From assembly GCA_024233935.1 (NCBI GenBank), contig JACKOY010000003.1:310001-374000 (forward strand): a stretch of DNA of 64,000 nt, read 5' to 3'. The stretch is from Spirochaetales bacterium. Lineage in GTDB: Bacteria; Spirochaetota; Leptospiria; Leptospirales; Leptonemataceae. Shown here piece after piece: positions 8,502-16,324 of this stretch. The notes below the pieces were generated by a model. That model did no database searches. It was given only the letters and a program-made list of their open reading frames with translations, and had not been told where the DNA came from. Position 1 is the stretch's first letter. Each line of letters starts with the position of its first letter. A program made the translations under genes and the position numbers.

Positions 8502-9359
8502 ATGCAATACAGACTGTTGAAAGCGGACGAACTAACCGGTGGGCACCGATTGCTGGGCGAGGCCCTTCGCGGCCGCACGGCAGTCTGCGTCAGAGGGGCT
8601 GAAGAGCCCGGCGATGCTATCGTACTGCCTCCCCAAAACTCCGGACCGTACCCGACTCTGTGCCTGGAGGAGTCGGAGCTGCTGGACGAAGATCATTGGT
8701 CTTTGATCCTGCAGGCGGCCGAGCCGCACCGGCTACAGGCCGCCCGCTATCTGGCCCGCCACCCCGACCTGCCCGCCGGGCCGTTTCTCGCGCATTACGG
8801 CTTTGCGGCTAACTTCAAGACGCTGTCGGAATGGAAGGAACTGGCGGAGTTTGACGATCTGACGCTGGACCTCAGTCGCGGCTATGAGCCCAGCACTGCC
8901 GTGCTGCGGCTCTGGAATCGCCTGCCGCAAGAGCAGCGCCGGGAATGGCTGGCATTGTTTGAACGGCGTCGTTTTCGGCGCAACCTGGTGCGGGAGATTG
9001 TGGTCGATTTGTATGACCTGACCGAAGACGATCGGCTGCTGGCGCTGCGCCAGGCCGTGGAACTGGACCAGAACTGGCGCGCCCACAGTCAGCCCTTTCC
9101 AGCCCACCGGGTGCGGGACCGGCTCCGGGAACTGCGTTTCCCGCGCCTGAGCGCCGCCCGGGAACAGGCCCTGCGCATCAAACGCCGACTACCGGCCCTG
9201 GCGGGCCTGCGCGTGGAATTGCCCCCCGATCTGGAACAGGGCGGCATCGCCCTGTCCTATACAATAGAAAAGACCGGCGATTTGGAACGGCTCCAACAGC
9301 ACCTGGACCGGCCGGAAGTGCAGAAAACCCTGGGGGAACTACTCTCACTTCTGGACTAG
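8502..9359 (+). CDS. Unknown protein with faint ParB-like features
   Basis: 285 residues, soluble, no signal peptide or membrane segment. The order of a short beta-rich N-terminus, a central segment HRLQAARYLARHPD and a helical section (STAVLRLWNRLPQEQRREW, then RRFRRNLVREIVVDLYDL) is loosely reminiscent of ParB-type proteins with an HTH, ending in a small alpha/beta C-terminus (residues 235-285). No CTPase motif (GxxRxxA/ExxR) is clear, so this is only a resemblance. It is divergent from the GT51 gene and 45 bases upstream of relA/spoT. Confidence 0.6.
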   Translation: MQYRLLKADELTGGHRLLGEALRGRTAVCVRGAEEPGDAIVLPPQNSGPYPTLCLEESELLDEDHWSLILQAAEPHRLQAARYLARHPDLPAGPFLAHYGFAANFKTLSEWKELAEFDDLTLDLSRGYEPSTAVLRLWNRLPQEQRREWLALFERRRFRRNLVREIVVDLYDLTEDDRLLALRQAVELDQNWRAHSQPFPAHRVRDRLRELRFPRLSAAREQALRIKRRLPALAGLRVELPPDLEQGGIALSYTIEKTGDLERLQQHLDRPEVQKTLGELLSLLD

Positions 9360-9404
9360 AGTTTTTGTCTTGCCTTTTGTTGGCACCCGGCTAGATTCTC
9401 TGGA

Positions 9405-11537
9405 GTGACGGTCCCGCAGCCTGTGGCCAGCCCCGGGCCGATAGAGGCCTTTTCCTCTGCCCGCAAAATCCTGCGGGCATACCATACCCTGCTCGATACG
9501 ATTCGACGCCTGCGCGTTCATCAGGACGTCGATTTGATCAAACGGGCGTTTCGTTTTGCTCATCGGGCCCATCGCGATCAACGGCGGCTTTCGGGAGAGC
9601 CCTACATCATTCACCCTCTGGCGGTAGCCCAGATCGTGGCCGACCAATGCCTGGACAGCGCCACGGTGGCAGCCGCCCTGCTCCACGACGTGGTCGAAGA
9701 TACGGTATTCGGAACCGAGGTGATTCAGAAGGAGTTCGGAACCGAAATCAACGAACTGGTCCGGGCGGTTACGAAGATATCGCTCGTAAAAAGCAAGTCC
9801 AGCGCCCGACTGAACCGCGAACAGTACTCGCGCCTGAAAGAAAAGGAGAGCGCAGAGAACATTCGCCTGATGCTTCTGGCGACAGCCCGCGACGTGCGCG
9901 TGATTATCATCAAGCTGGCAGACAAGCTGCACAACATGCGCACGCTCAATTTCCAGAAGCCGGACAAGGTGCGCCGCATCTCAGAGGAAGTGCTCGACAT
10001 TTATGCGCCGATCGCTGGCCGCCTGGGCATGTTTCGCATCAAGTCCGAACTGGAAGACCTGGCCTTCGCGCACATACGAGAAGACCAGTTTGAACGCATT
10101 CAGCAGTTTCTGGTGCAGTCCCAGGGGGAACGCGAAGATTACATTGAAAAGCTCAACCGCATACTGGTCCAGCGCCTGGCGGAAATCAATATCTCGGCGC
10201 GCATTGAAGGGCGCGCCAAACACATCTACTCCATCTATCAGAAAATGATCGGCCGGGACAAGTCTCTGAGCCAGATCTATGACCTGCGGGGTGTGCGCAT
10301 CATCGTTCCGGAGATTCGGGACTGTTACGGCGTACTGGGCATTGTGCACACGCTCTGGCCGCCAATTCAGGGTCGGTTCAAGGACTACATCGCCATGCCC
10401 AAAAGCAATGGCTACCAGAGTCTGCATACTTCGGTGGTCGGACCGGACGGCAAGGCCCTCGAGATCCAGATTCGCACCGAAGAGATGGACGAACTGGCCG
10501 AATACGGCGTGGCGGCGCACTGGATCTACAAGAACGAGAACGCCGCCACACGCCCCGACATGCGGCGCGTCAAATGGCTCAAGCGACTTTCGCGATTGAT
10601 GGAAGCGCCCCAGGACAGCGCCGACTTCATTGAAGACCTGCGCCAGGAGCTGAATCCCGAAGAAGTGTACGTCTTCACTCCCAAAGGCGATGTTTTCGAT
10701 CTACCGGTCGGGTCTTCGGTTCTGGATCTCGCGTTTCGCATCCACACGGAAATTGGCCTGGCCTGCCGTGGCGCGCGCGTAAACGATCGTATGGTCCCCC
10801 TGCGCTACGAACTCAAGAGCGGCGACCGGGTTGAAATACTGACCGACAAACATCCGCATCCGTCTCCCGGTTGGTTGCGCTACCTCAAATCAACCCGGGC
10901 CCGCCAGAAATTACGTTCCTACTTTCGCAAACGCGAAGAGGAAGAGGCTCTGCCGAAGCCGGAAGAGAAGGTGGTCATCCCCGGCGCCCGACCGTCGAAA
11001 CCCACGCTGGACGAACTTTCGGAATTGCGCATCCGGCGACGCAAGACCCGGGACCCCAAACGTGTTCCGATCGAAGTCGCCGGCGCCCGCAACATTCAAA
11101 TTCGGTACGCCGGCTGTTGCAGTCCGGTGCCCGGTGACCGCATCATTGGTTTTGTGACCCGTGGCCGGGGTGTCACGGTGCACCGTGTGGACTGTCCGTC
11201 GATTCCCAATGGCGATCGGGACCGCGATCGAATCATTGCCGTCAAATGGGAAGGTCTCACGGAAAAATATCCGGTGCCGATTGCGATCAAAGCCGAGGAT
11301 CGTCAGGGATTGTACCTGGACCTGGTGGGCGGCATCACGCGCACCTACACAAACATCCTGAAGGCCGAGGCCGACATCCCACGAAACGGCGACCAGACCA
11401 TGCGCGCGCGTTTCCTGATCGAAGTAGAACACATCGATCACCTAAACGAAATCTTTGAAAGCCTGCGCTCGGTGCCTGGAGTGCTCTCCGTCGAGCGCAT
11501 GGACAAAAAAGCGATTCAGCGCGAGCCGTCGGCGTAG
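9405..11537 (+). CDS. Bifunctional (p)ppGpp synthetase/hydrolase RelA/SpoT
   Basis: 710 residues, GTG start. Domain order is complete: HD hydrolase (about 40-195, with HRAHRDQRRLSGEPYIIHP and LLHDVVEDT, so hydrolase residues are intact), synthetase (about 235-370, with DLRGVRIIV, RFKDYIAMPKSNGYQSLHT and EIQIRT), TGS (about 415-475, VYVFTPKGDVFDLP), a zinc-finger/RIS segment (RYAGCCSPVPGD...VDCPS) and a C-terminal ACT domain (about 630-705). It makes and degrades the stringent-response alarmone on stalled ribosomes. As the only such gene in the window and with both activities predicted, it resembles the single Rel of many bacteria. Its 3' end overlaps the convergent glutaredoxin gene by 22 bases. 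Confidence 0.95.
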   Translation: MTVPQPVASPGPIEAFSSARKILRAYHTLLDTIRRLRVHQDVDLIKRAFRFAHRAHRDQRRLSGEPYIIHPLAVAQIVADQCLDSATVAAALLHDVVEDTVFGTEVIQKEFGTEINELVRAVTKISLVKSKSSARLNREQYSRLKEKESAENIRLMLLATARDVRVIIIKLADKLHNMRTLNFQKPDKVRRISEEVLDIYAPIAGRLGMFRIKSELEDLAFAHIREDQFERIQQFLVQSQGEREDYIEKLNRILVQRLAEINISARIEGRAKHIYSIYQKMIGRDKSLSQIYDLRGVRIIVPEIRDCYGVLGIVHTLWPPIQGRFKDYIAMPKSNGYQSLHTSVVGPDGKALEIQIRTEEMDELAEYGVAAHWIYKNENAATRPDMRRVKWLKRLSRLMEAPQDSADFIEDLRQELNPEEVYVFTPKGDVFDLPVGSSVLDLAFRIHTEIGLACRGARVNDRMVPLRYELKSGDRVEILTDKHPHPSPGWLRYLKSTRARQKLRSYFRKREEEEALPKPEEKVVIPGARPSKPTLDELSELRIRRRKTRDPKRVPIEVAGARNIQIRYAGCCSPVPGDRIIGFVTRGRGVTVHRVDCPSIPNGDRDRDRIIAVKWEGLTEKYPVPIAIKAEDRQGLYLDLVGGITRTYTNILKAEADIPRNGDQTMRARFLIEVEHIDHLNEIFESLRSVPGVLSVERMDKKAIQREPSA

Positions 11538-11911
11538 CGCAGCTGATCCAGAAATTCCTGGTACGGTGGTCGAATCAGGACCTGATCGTTAACGACCACC
11601 ACAGGCAAACTCAGATTGCGGAGTTCGGGATATGCGGCGCTCGCCAGTTCCCAGAGATGGGCCCGCTGTTCTTCCTGGTCGATGTCTAAAAACTCGTAGC
11701 CTATTCCGTCGGCTTCCAGCTGCTCCATGAAACCGTGGCAGAACGGACAGGAAGTGCGTCCGAAAACCAGAACTTCGTTGTCGGTCGCAAGAGCGCGGTC
11801 CAGACGGCGCTCAGGCCCTGTCGAGCAAGAGGACGCCAACCCAAGCCAGATCAGGCCCGCAAAAACAACAAGGCCGGCCCGGCGGGTGTGTTGCGATATC
11901 AGGCCACTCAC
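11516..11911 (-). CDS. Lipoprotein glutaredoxin
   Basis: 131 residues from the GTG at 11911, which has a strong ribosome site (AGGAAAGGG, 6 bases spacing); an upstream ATG at 11947 would lie inside the putative operator. The N-terminus is a lipoprotein signal (VVFAGLIWLGLASSC), followed by a glutaredoxin domain with CPFC redox motif (VLVFGRTSCPFCHGF) and a cis-Pro loop (NLSLPVVVVND). It should reduce disulfides or glutathione adducts outside the cytoplasm while anchored by lipid. Divergent from the FMN-binding operon, sharing a 71-base intergenic region with a Fur-type box. Confidence 0.85.
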   Translation of the reverse strand: MSGLISQHTRRAGLVVFAGLIWLGLASSCSTGPERRLDRALATDNEVLVFGRTSCPFCHGFMEQLEADGIGYEFLDIDQEEQRAHLWELASAAYPELRNLSLPVVVVNDQVLIRPPYQEFLDQLRYADGSR

Positions 11912-11925
11912 CGATCGCCCTTTCC

Positions 11926-11946
11926 TGAAACTGATTCTCAAAATCA
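11926..11946. promoter_or_regulatory. Putative Fur-family operator between glutaredoxin and FMN-binding operon
   Basis: The plus strand reads TGAAACTGATTCTCA (11926-11940), a 7-1-7 imperfect inverted repeat of the Fur/PerR type, followed by AAATCA. Nineteen of the 21 bases recur upstream of the porin gene at 16265-16285 in the same orientation relative to the gene. The site ends 36 bases before the ATG of the FMN-binding gene and sits about 15 bases ahead of the glutaredoxin GTG, so it could control both. Confidence 0.5.
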
Positions 11947-11982
11947 TTTGACGGTCCGCCCCGATTTCCCATCACTGGCCGC

Positions 11983-12516
11983 ATGTGGAGTCGTATGCGC
12001 ATGCCGGCCGTTGTGTTTGCTCTGGCCACTCTGGAGAGCCTGGCGGCCCACGTCTACAATGAGCCCGAGCAGGCTCTGGCCGAAGAGTTTCCCGAATGCA
12101 CGATCCGCCGTGAAGCCCATTATCTTTCCCGGGAACAGGCCAGCGCGCTGCAGGAGCAACTCTCGGCCGACCCGGGACGCTTTCATACGTTTTATGTTGC
12201 CGAACGCGCCGGGCAGGTGATTGGCTATGGCATATTCGATACGCATCGGGTTCGCACCAAGAACGAGACCCTGCTCGTAACCCTGATGCCCGATGGCGCC
12301 CTGCGCAGGATTACGATGATCTCGTTTTTCGAACCCGAAGACTACCTGGCGCCTCAACGATGGCTGGATCTATTTTCGGGACGCGGCCGCGAAGATGCGC
12401 TTCGCCCCGGGGTCGATCTGCCAATCATGAGCGGCGCCACCCTGACCTCCCAGGCCGTTGCCGCATCGGCCCGTCGCGCCATCGCACTCCATCGGGTTTA
12501 CTTCTCCGGTCCGTGA
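11983..12516 (+). CDS. FMN-binding domain protein (RnfG/NqrC-like flavinylation motif)
   Basis: 177 residues. The N-terminus is a short signal-anchor (MRMPAVVFALATLESLAAHV). The remainder matches the FMN_bind domain of RnfG/NqrC-type proteins: EQALAEEFPECTIRREAHYL, YVAERAGQVIGYGIFDTHRV, TLLVTLMPDGALRRITMISFFE, and the covalent flavin attachment motif DLPIMSGATLTSQAV near residue 145, where the Thr of SGAT would carry FMN. Such proteins act as extracytoplasmic one-electron carriers. It is the first gene of a tight four-gene operon (next start overlaps by GTGA) behind a Fur-type operator. No other Rnf or Nqr genes are nearby, so it belongs to a different system. Confidence 0.8.
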   Translation: MWSRMRMPAVVFALATLESLAAHVYNEPEQALAEEFPECTIRREAHYLSREQASALQEQLSADPGRFHTFYVAERAGQVIGYGIFDTHRVRTKNETLLVTLMPDGALRRITMISFFEPEDYLAPQRWLDLFSGRGREDALRPGVDLPIMSGATLTSQAVAASARRAIALHRVYFSGP

Positions 12517-12986
12517 GATTTCTGATCACAGGTGCGTTGCGTGCGGCCGGCGGCCCCCGGAAGTTACTCAGCCTGGCATTGATCGGCTTTGGGCTCTTTG
12601 TTCTGAGCCGGGCCACCCTTGATCTGGCCGAGCTCGGCCTCACTCCGGAGACTGTGCGCGGGGCTCTGCACCGCGATTCCGGGGTTGCGGCGGGCTGGCT
12701 GCCGGCTCTGGAACGCCTGCACGTGGATCTGTTTTTGTATTCCACGCTTGCTCTGTTTCTTTCGGCGCTCCTGGTGCAGGCCCGTCTCTCGCCGCGCACC
12801 CGACAGTCATTGGTGTATCTGGTATTCGTGATCCCGTTTTGCGGCGCGCTTGTGCGACTGCTTGCCTACCCACTCTCCGGGGCAGCGTTTGTGTACGCCT
12901 GGTTCTGGCCTTTGATTACGCTGTTTCTGCTTCTTGTCATTCTTGGTCTATTGCGAGATCTATGGAAAAATCCCGGGCAGCCATAA
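12513..12986 (+). CDS. Four-helix membrane protein of the FMN-binding operon (paralogue 1)
   Basis: 157 residues from the GTG at 12513, which overlaps the previous stop (GTGA). Predicted membrane helices lie near 17-36, 70-90, 99-120 and 126-148. A periplasmic loop after helix 1 (LAELGLTPETVRGALHRDSG) and the pair LERLH before helix 2 align with the next gene's product, so the two are probably tandem paralogues. His residues at the membrane edge (ALHRD, RLHVD) could be haem or metal ligands, but there is no classical b-type cytochrome pattern. No known family recognised. Confidence 0.7.
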   Translation: MRFLITGALRAAGGPRKLLSLALIGFGLFVLSRATLDLAELGLTPETVRGALHRDSGVAAGWLPALERLHVDLFLYSTLALFLSALLVQARLSPRTRQSLVYLVFVIPFCGALVRLLAYPLSGAAFVYAWFWPLITLFLLLVILGLLRDLWKNPGQP

Positions 12987-13510
12987 ACGGCAAGGTCGAT
13001 CACGGTCTCTTTCGTCCCGTGTTGTTGCTCTATCTTTTGGGCAGCCTGGGTAGCGCGCTGACCGGACTTATTCTGTACGTGGCGCGCATTGGTTGGGGAC
13101 CGATGGACACCCTGGAGTATTACCTGGGTTCCGAGCAGGCCCTGAGCCTGGATCCGTCGCGCATCGATCGTTTTATGGCGCCCCGCACTCTGACCGGACT
13201 CGCCGAAACCGCGGTCGGCCATCTGTTTGCGTATGCCTTTCTTATTTTCGTGGTGGCCCATCTCGTGCGTTCACTGACCCGGGAAGGTCCGGGCCCCCGC
13301 CTTGAAAAAGTGCTCGCTGCTTTCTTTTTGATCGCGCTTCTGGAACTGGTGGCCGGCCCGGCTCTCCTGGGCCTGGGCAAACTCACCGAGCAATCGACCA
13401 TGCTGATTGCGGGAGCCGGCATACGTCTGGCGATCTTCTGGATCTTCGAACTTTGCCTGATCGGCCTGGCCGCCATGCTGACCCTGCGCCTCTGGTCAAA
13501 AACCCAATGA
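12962..13510 (+). CDS. Four-helix membrane protein of the FMN-binding operon (paralogue 2)
   Basis: 182 residues from the ATG at 12962, overlapping the preceding gene by 25 bases. Helices near 18-42, 85-112, 121-145 and 152-178. Helix 2 carries two His spaced 12 apart (ETAVGHLFAYAFLIFVVAHL), a spacing seen when two haems are held across a bilayer; this is suggestive only. The loop after helix 1 (ARIGWGPMDTLEYYLGSEQ) matches the equivalent loop of the preceding protein. The product probably forms a heterodimer with it and passes electrons to or from the FMN-binding protein. Confidence 0.7.
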   Translation: MEKSRAAINGKVDHGLFRPVLLLYLLGSLGSALTGLILYVARIGWGPMDTLEYYLGSEQALSLDPSRIDRFMAPRTLTGLAETAVGHLFAYAFLIFVVAHLVRSLTREGPGPRLEKVLAAFFLIALLELVAGPALLGLGKLTEQSTMLIAGAGIRLAIFWIFELCLIGLAAMLTLRLWSKTQ

Positions 13511-14103
13511 GATATATAGAGCATATCCTGAGGCGCGGCCTCGCGGCCGGGGCCCTGATGATGCTGTTCAGCTGTTTCAGTCTGCTTACGCGTTATGAAC
13601 TCGAGACCTACGAGGGGGACCAGGCGCACGTGCTTCGCATGCGGAACAATTTCCTGGGTGGTTCCTTTCGGGTTCCGGGTAGCCTTACGACCTACAGCGC
13701 CCAACTGAATCTGCAGGTCAGTCGTCTGGAATCGGGTGAACAACTGTTGTCCTTCTATTTTCGTCGCATTGATTTTGAATACGCAACCATTTCGCCAGGC
13801 CCGTCTTTGAGGCTGGAGCTGGACGGAAAGACCTTTACGATGACCGGCAACGGCAGCAAAAATCTCCAGAGCGCCTACGGAGTGAGCGATCCGGATCGGG
13901 AGGAGCAGGCAGGCCTGGCCCTGGTTCAGGAGACGGCCTACTGGCACGATGTGTCACCGGAGTTGCAGGCCGCGTTGATGGGAGCCCATAGCGGTCGGGT
14001 GCGCATTGAAAGCGCCGTCGGAACCCTGACCTTTTTTTTGACCGACGAGAATCTGGAACATTTCCGGAGATTTCTTCGAGAAGAGTCGCCGCCCGTACAG
14101 TAA
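13507..14103 (+). CDS. Lipoprotein of the FMN-binding operon
   Basis: 198 residues from the ATG at 13507 (ATGA overlap with the preceding stop). The N-terminus MRYIEHILRRGLAAGALMML followed by FSC is a lipoprotein signal with lipidated Cys near residue 23. The mature part is beta-rich (LTTYSAQLNLQVSRLESGEQ, GRVRIESAVGTLTFFL) and lacks catalytic motifs or cofactor-binding residues I recognise. Translational coupling through all four genes implies a complex with the flavoprotein and the two membrane proteins. Function unknown. Confidence 0.65.
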   Translation: MRYIEHILRRGLAAGALMMLFSCFSLLTRYELETYEGDQAHVLRMRNNFLGGSFRVPGSLTTYSAQLNLQVSRLESGEQLLSFYFRRIDFEYATISPGPSLRLELDGKTFTMTGNGSKNLQSAYGVSDPDREEQAGLALVQETAYWHDVSPELQAALMGAHSGRVRIESAVGTLTFFLTDENLEHFRRFLREESPPVQ

Positions 14104-14163
14104 GAGGCCGCGCCCTCTTTCGAAAGCACGGCCTGAATTTCTGCAAACGTGTGCCGACGGCGG

Positions 14164-14496
14164 TCAGGCCGCGCGGCTCGGAGCCGTGTAGCTGGCATCC
14201 GAAAAAGCAAGCATGGGATATCCAACAAAGCCAAACAGAAACAGCATGACGATTCCCCATCCCTTTGATTTGCCGAACGCTTCCGCCATATCCATGGCCA
14301 CAATCGCGGCGGCGACAATGTTAACGAACGGAATTAGAAAAAGCACGATCCACCAGAGAGGACGACGCACAATCTCAAGCATCACAATGAGGTTGTAAAT
14401 CGGTACCAGAATGGCCCACCCCGGCTTGCCGGCCTTTACGAACACCTTCCAACCCGATGCCGGATCGTCTGCCGGACCTCTCGGGCTGGCAAGCAA
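14164..14496 (-). CDS. DUF5684-like small membrane protein, start uncertain
   Basis: The C-terminal 95 residues are clearly a DUF5684-type membrane protein: WKVFVKAGKPGW, LVPIYNLIVMLEIVRRPLWW, LFLIPFVNIVAAAIVAMDMA, EAFGKSKGWG and a final helix. Homologues usually start with another membrane helix before WKVF; here the segment before it (LASPRGPADDPASG) is not hydrophobic and no ATG exists. The TTG at 14496 is a guess; the frame stays open to 14586, but that would put the start inside the porin terminator. The N-terminus may be degenerate. Function of the family is not known. Confidence 0.55.
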   Translation of the reverse strand: MLASPRGPADDPASGWKVFVKAGKPGWAILVPIYNLIVMLEIVRRPLWWIVLFLIPFVNIVAAAIVAMDMAEAFGKSKGWGIVMLFLFGFVGYPMLAFSDASYTAPSRAA

Positions 14497-14554
14497 GAAT
14501 TGCGCTTCGCGAGCGAACTTTGTTGCCCCAACGAATCGCAGATGAATTGCAAAA

Positions 14555-14581
14555 GACCCCGGGATATCCAATCCCGGGGTC
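14555..14581 (-). terminator. Rho-independent terminator after the porin gene
   Basis: An 11-bp perfect inverted repeat (GACCCCGGGAT at 14555-14565 and its complement at 14571-14581) with a 5-base loop. On the minus strand the stem is followed by TCTTTT, fitting termination of the porin transcript, whose stop codon lies about 55 bases upstream. Confidence 0.75.
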
Positions 14582-14636
14582 GACAATGCTTACAGTCGCG
14601 ACAAACTGCCCGGCAGAAGGGTTTGTCCCGCATGCC

Positions 14637-16232
14637 TTAGAAGATAAAACCAACCGCGACCTGGACACGGTCGATCTTGTTGTTGCTGCTGTTCAGCCCT
14701 TCGATATCGGAATGTAGAGTGCTTGCCGAACTCCAGCGCTCATACTCGGCCTTGATGACCACCAGCGGATCGGGAAAATAGGCCACGCCGAACGTGGCGA
14801 TGCGGCGGTCGTTGACGCGGTTGGCAACGCCGCGAATTCCGTAGCTTTCGTTGGCGAGGCTACCTTCGATGACTCCCTGGTCCTGGTTGGTGAGGGTTGT
14901 TGCAGTTGCCGTGCTTCCGGTGACTTTGCAGGTTCCGACCAGAATACCCGAGCAGAGGGCGTCGTTCAGGTCCTCTTCGCCGCCGGCATAACGCCGCACG
15001 GTCTCTTTCTGCGTGTTCAGATATTCGTAGCGAAAGAACGGGTACAGCCGATGCGATGTATCAAAAAAGCTGAGCACATTGAATCCGGCTTCCACGTAGC
15101 CACCTTCGACCACCTGCCCGATGTTGTTGCCCGTCGAGCTATTGACGGCCCGTGTATCGTCTTCGTTCATCCAACCCCGGGCGAAAAGAGCGTGCATGAG
15201 AAAGGGACCGGAGTTGTACATGAAATGGCCTTCCGCGATGTGCACACGGACCCGCGCAGTCTTGAGGCGATTGGCCTGGATTGTGCGCGCTGTGGTCAGA
15301 AGGCCGGTGGGGTCGCTCGCCGAATCAAGGGGATTCAGGAGCCGTCCGGTCCAGGTAACTTTGGAAATCTCACCCTGACCTGAATCGCCGCGGTAGTACG
15401 AACCACCCAGGGTCATGCCCTCCAGTGGATGCAAGTCCAGAGAGGCTACGTAGGCGAGGCCCTCGGCCCGGGCTTTGCTGCCCTTCGTGCGGCCACCCCG
15501 AATCCAGCTGGATTCACTGAACTCGGTGCCGCGCGGTCCATTCAACACGCCGGCGCGCCAGGTCACCAGGTCGCCAAACTCTCCGTGAAAGATGGCTCCG
15601 ATCTCGCGCCAGGTGGAAGGAATGATGTCGCTTTCGGTTCGCGAACGCTCCACTGCGAGAAAGGTGGTGGGTTCGTGCATGTAATTGGTGATTCCCACCG
15701 GGATCAGGTTCAGCCCGACCGCAAGCTGAAAGGGACGCGCAAACTCGAAGTCAAGATAGGCAAACTCTACGAAGACTTCGCTGCTGTTGATAGAAGTGGT
15801 GCCGGTTCCGGCCGAATTACGCACGGTCTCGGATTCGAAGCCGGCATGCTCGTACTCCAGTTCCGTGTTCAGCACAATCCAGTCGTTGAAACGGTACCCC
15901 GCATACAAAACGAAGCGATGAACGTCCGCTTCGTCGGCTTTGAAGCTGGAACGATAGTCACGGTATTTGACTTCTCCGTAACCGCCCCAGGTAAGCCCCT
16001 CAGACTCGTGGTACACCGCCGAAGCGCTCGGCCCCATGCCATGAACGCTCTCGTGAGTTCGCGTGGCTCGCTCCAGTTGCACACGCTCCAGCTCCCCTTC
16101 GAGTATTTCCAGCCGCTCGGCCGTGCTCAGGCCCTGCTCCCCGGGCGGCGGATCGTTTTCCTGGGCGAACAGCGCCGATGAAACGAGCAACGACGCAAAG
16201 ATACATGCGAGTTTGCCAGGTAATTCGGTCAT
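14637..16232 (-). CDS. Outer-membrane beta-barrel porin
   Basis: 531 residues. A signal peptide (LACIFASLLVSSALFAQ) is followed by a short coiled coil (STAERLEILEGELERVQLER, about 36-56) as in trimeric porins, then a long beta-barrel of alternating strands (LTWGGYGEVKYRDY, VLYAGYRFNDWIVLNTELEYEHAG, FQLAVGLNLIPVG) ending in a terminal Phe (VQVAVGFIF), the signature recognised by the BAM machinery. Family best described as phosphate/anion-selective or leptospiral porin-like; substrate not readable. Two Fur-type boxes lie upstream, so iron or metal control is likely. It is monocistronic with its own terminator. Confidence 0.8.
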   Translation of the reverse strand: MTELPGKLACIFASLLVSSALFAQENDPPPGEQGLSTAERLEILEGELERVQLERATRTHESVHGMGPSASAVYHESEGLTWGGYGEVKYRDYRSSFKADEADVHRFVLYAGYRFNDWIVLNTELEYEHAGFESETVRNSAGTGTTSINSSEVFVEFAYLDFEFARPFQLAVGLNLIPVGITNYMHEPTTFLAVERSRTESDIIPSTWREIGAIFHGEFGDLVTWRAGVLNGPRGTEFSESSWIRGGRTKGSKARAEGLAYVASLDLHPLEGMTLGGSYYRGDSGQGEISKVTWTGRLLNPLDSASDPTGLLTTARTIQANRLKTARVRVHIAEGHFMYNSGPFLMHALFARGWMNEDDTRAVNSSTGNNIGQVVEGGYVEAGFNVLSFFDTSHRLYPFFRYEYLNTQKETVRRYAGGEEDLNDALCSGILVGTCKVTGSTATATTLTNQDQGVIEGSLANESYGIRGVANRVNDRRIATFGVAYFPDPLVVIKAEYERWSSASTLHSDIEGLNSSNNKIDRVQVAVGFIF

Positions 16233-16264
16233 AGTCTCTCCTCAGATCCGACCGGGCCGGACCC

Positions 16265-16285
16265 TGATTTTGAGACACAGTTTCA
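16265..16285. promoter_or_regulatory. Putative Fur-family operator, proximal to porin
   Basis: On the minus strand this reads TGAAACTGTGTCTCA then AAATCA, 19 of 21 bases identical to the site at 11926-11946. It ends 32 bases before the porin ATG, nearly the same distance as for the FMN-binding gene. The shared sequence stops exactly at the element; flanks are unrelated, so it is a regulatory site and not a duplicated segment. Confidence 0.5.
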
Positions 16286-16309
16286 ATTAGGTGTCGGCAG
16301 TCAAGTGAA

Positions 16310-16324
16310 TGATTCTCAGTCTCA
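16310..16324. promoter_or_regulatory. Second putative Fur-family box, distal to porin
   Basis: TGATTCTCAGTCTCA on the plus strand (TGAGACTGAGAATCA on the minus), again a 7-1-7 imperfect inverted repeat starting TGA-R-ACTG in the direction of the porin. It overlaps the stop codon of the glycosyltransferase gene. Two boxes 25 bases apart would allow cooperative binding over the porin promoter; a TTGACT hexamer lies between them. Confidence 0.4.

Noticed and set aside
12360..12512. Upstream extension of the first membrane protein in the flavin operon
   Set aside because: It would overlap the FMN-binding gene by 150 bases; the GTGA junction at 12513 gives a natural start.
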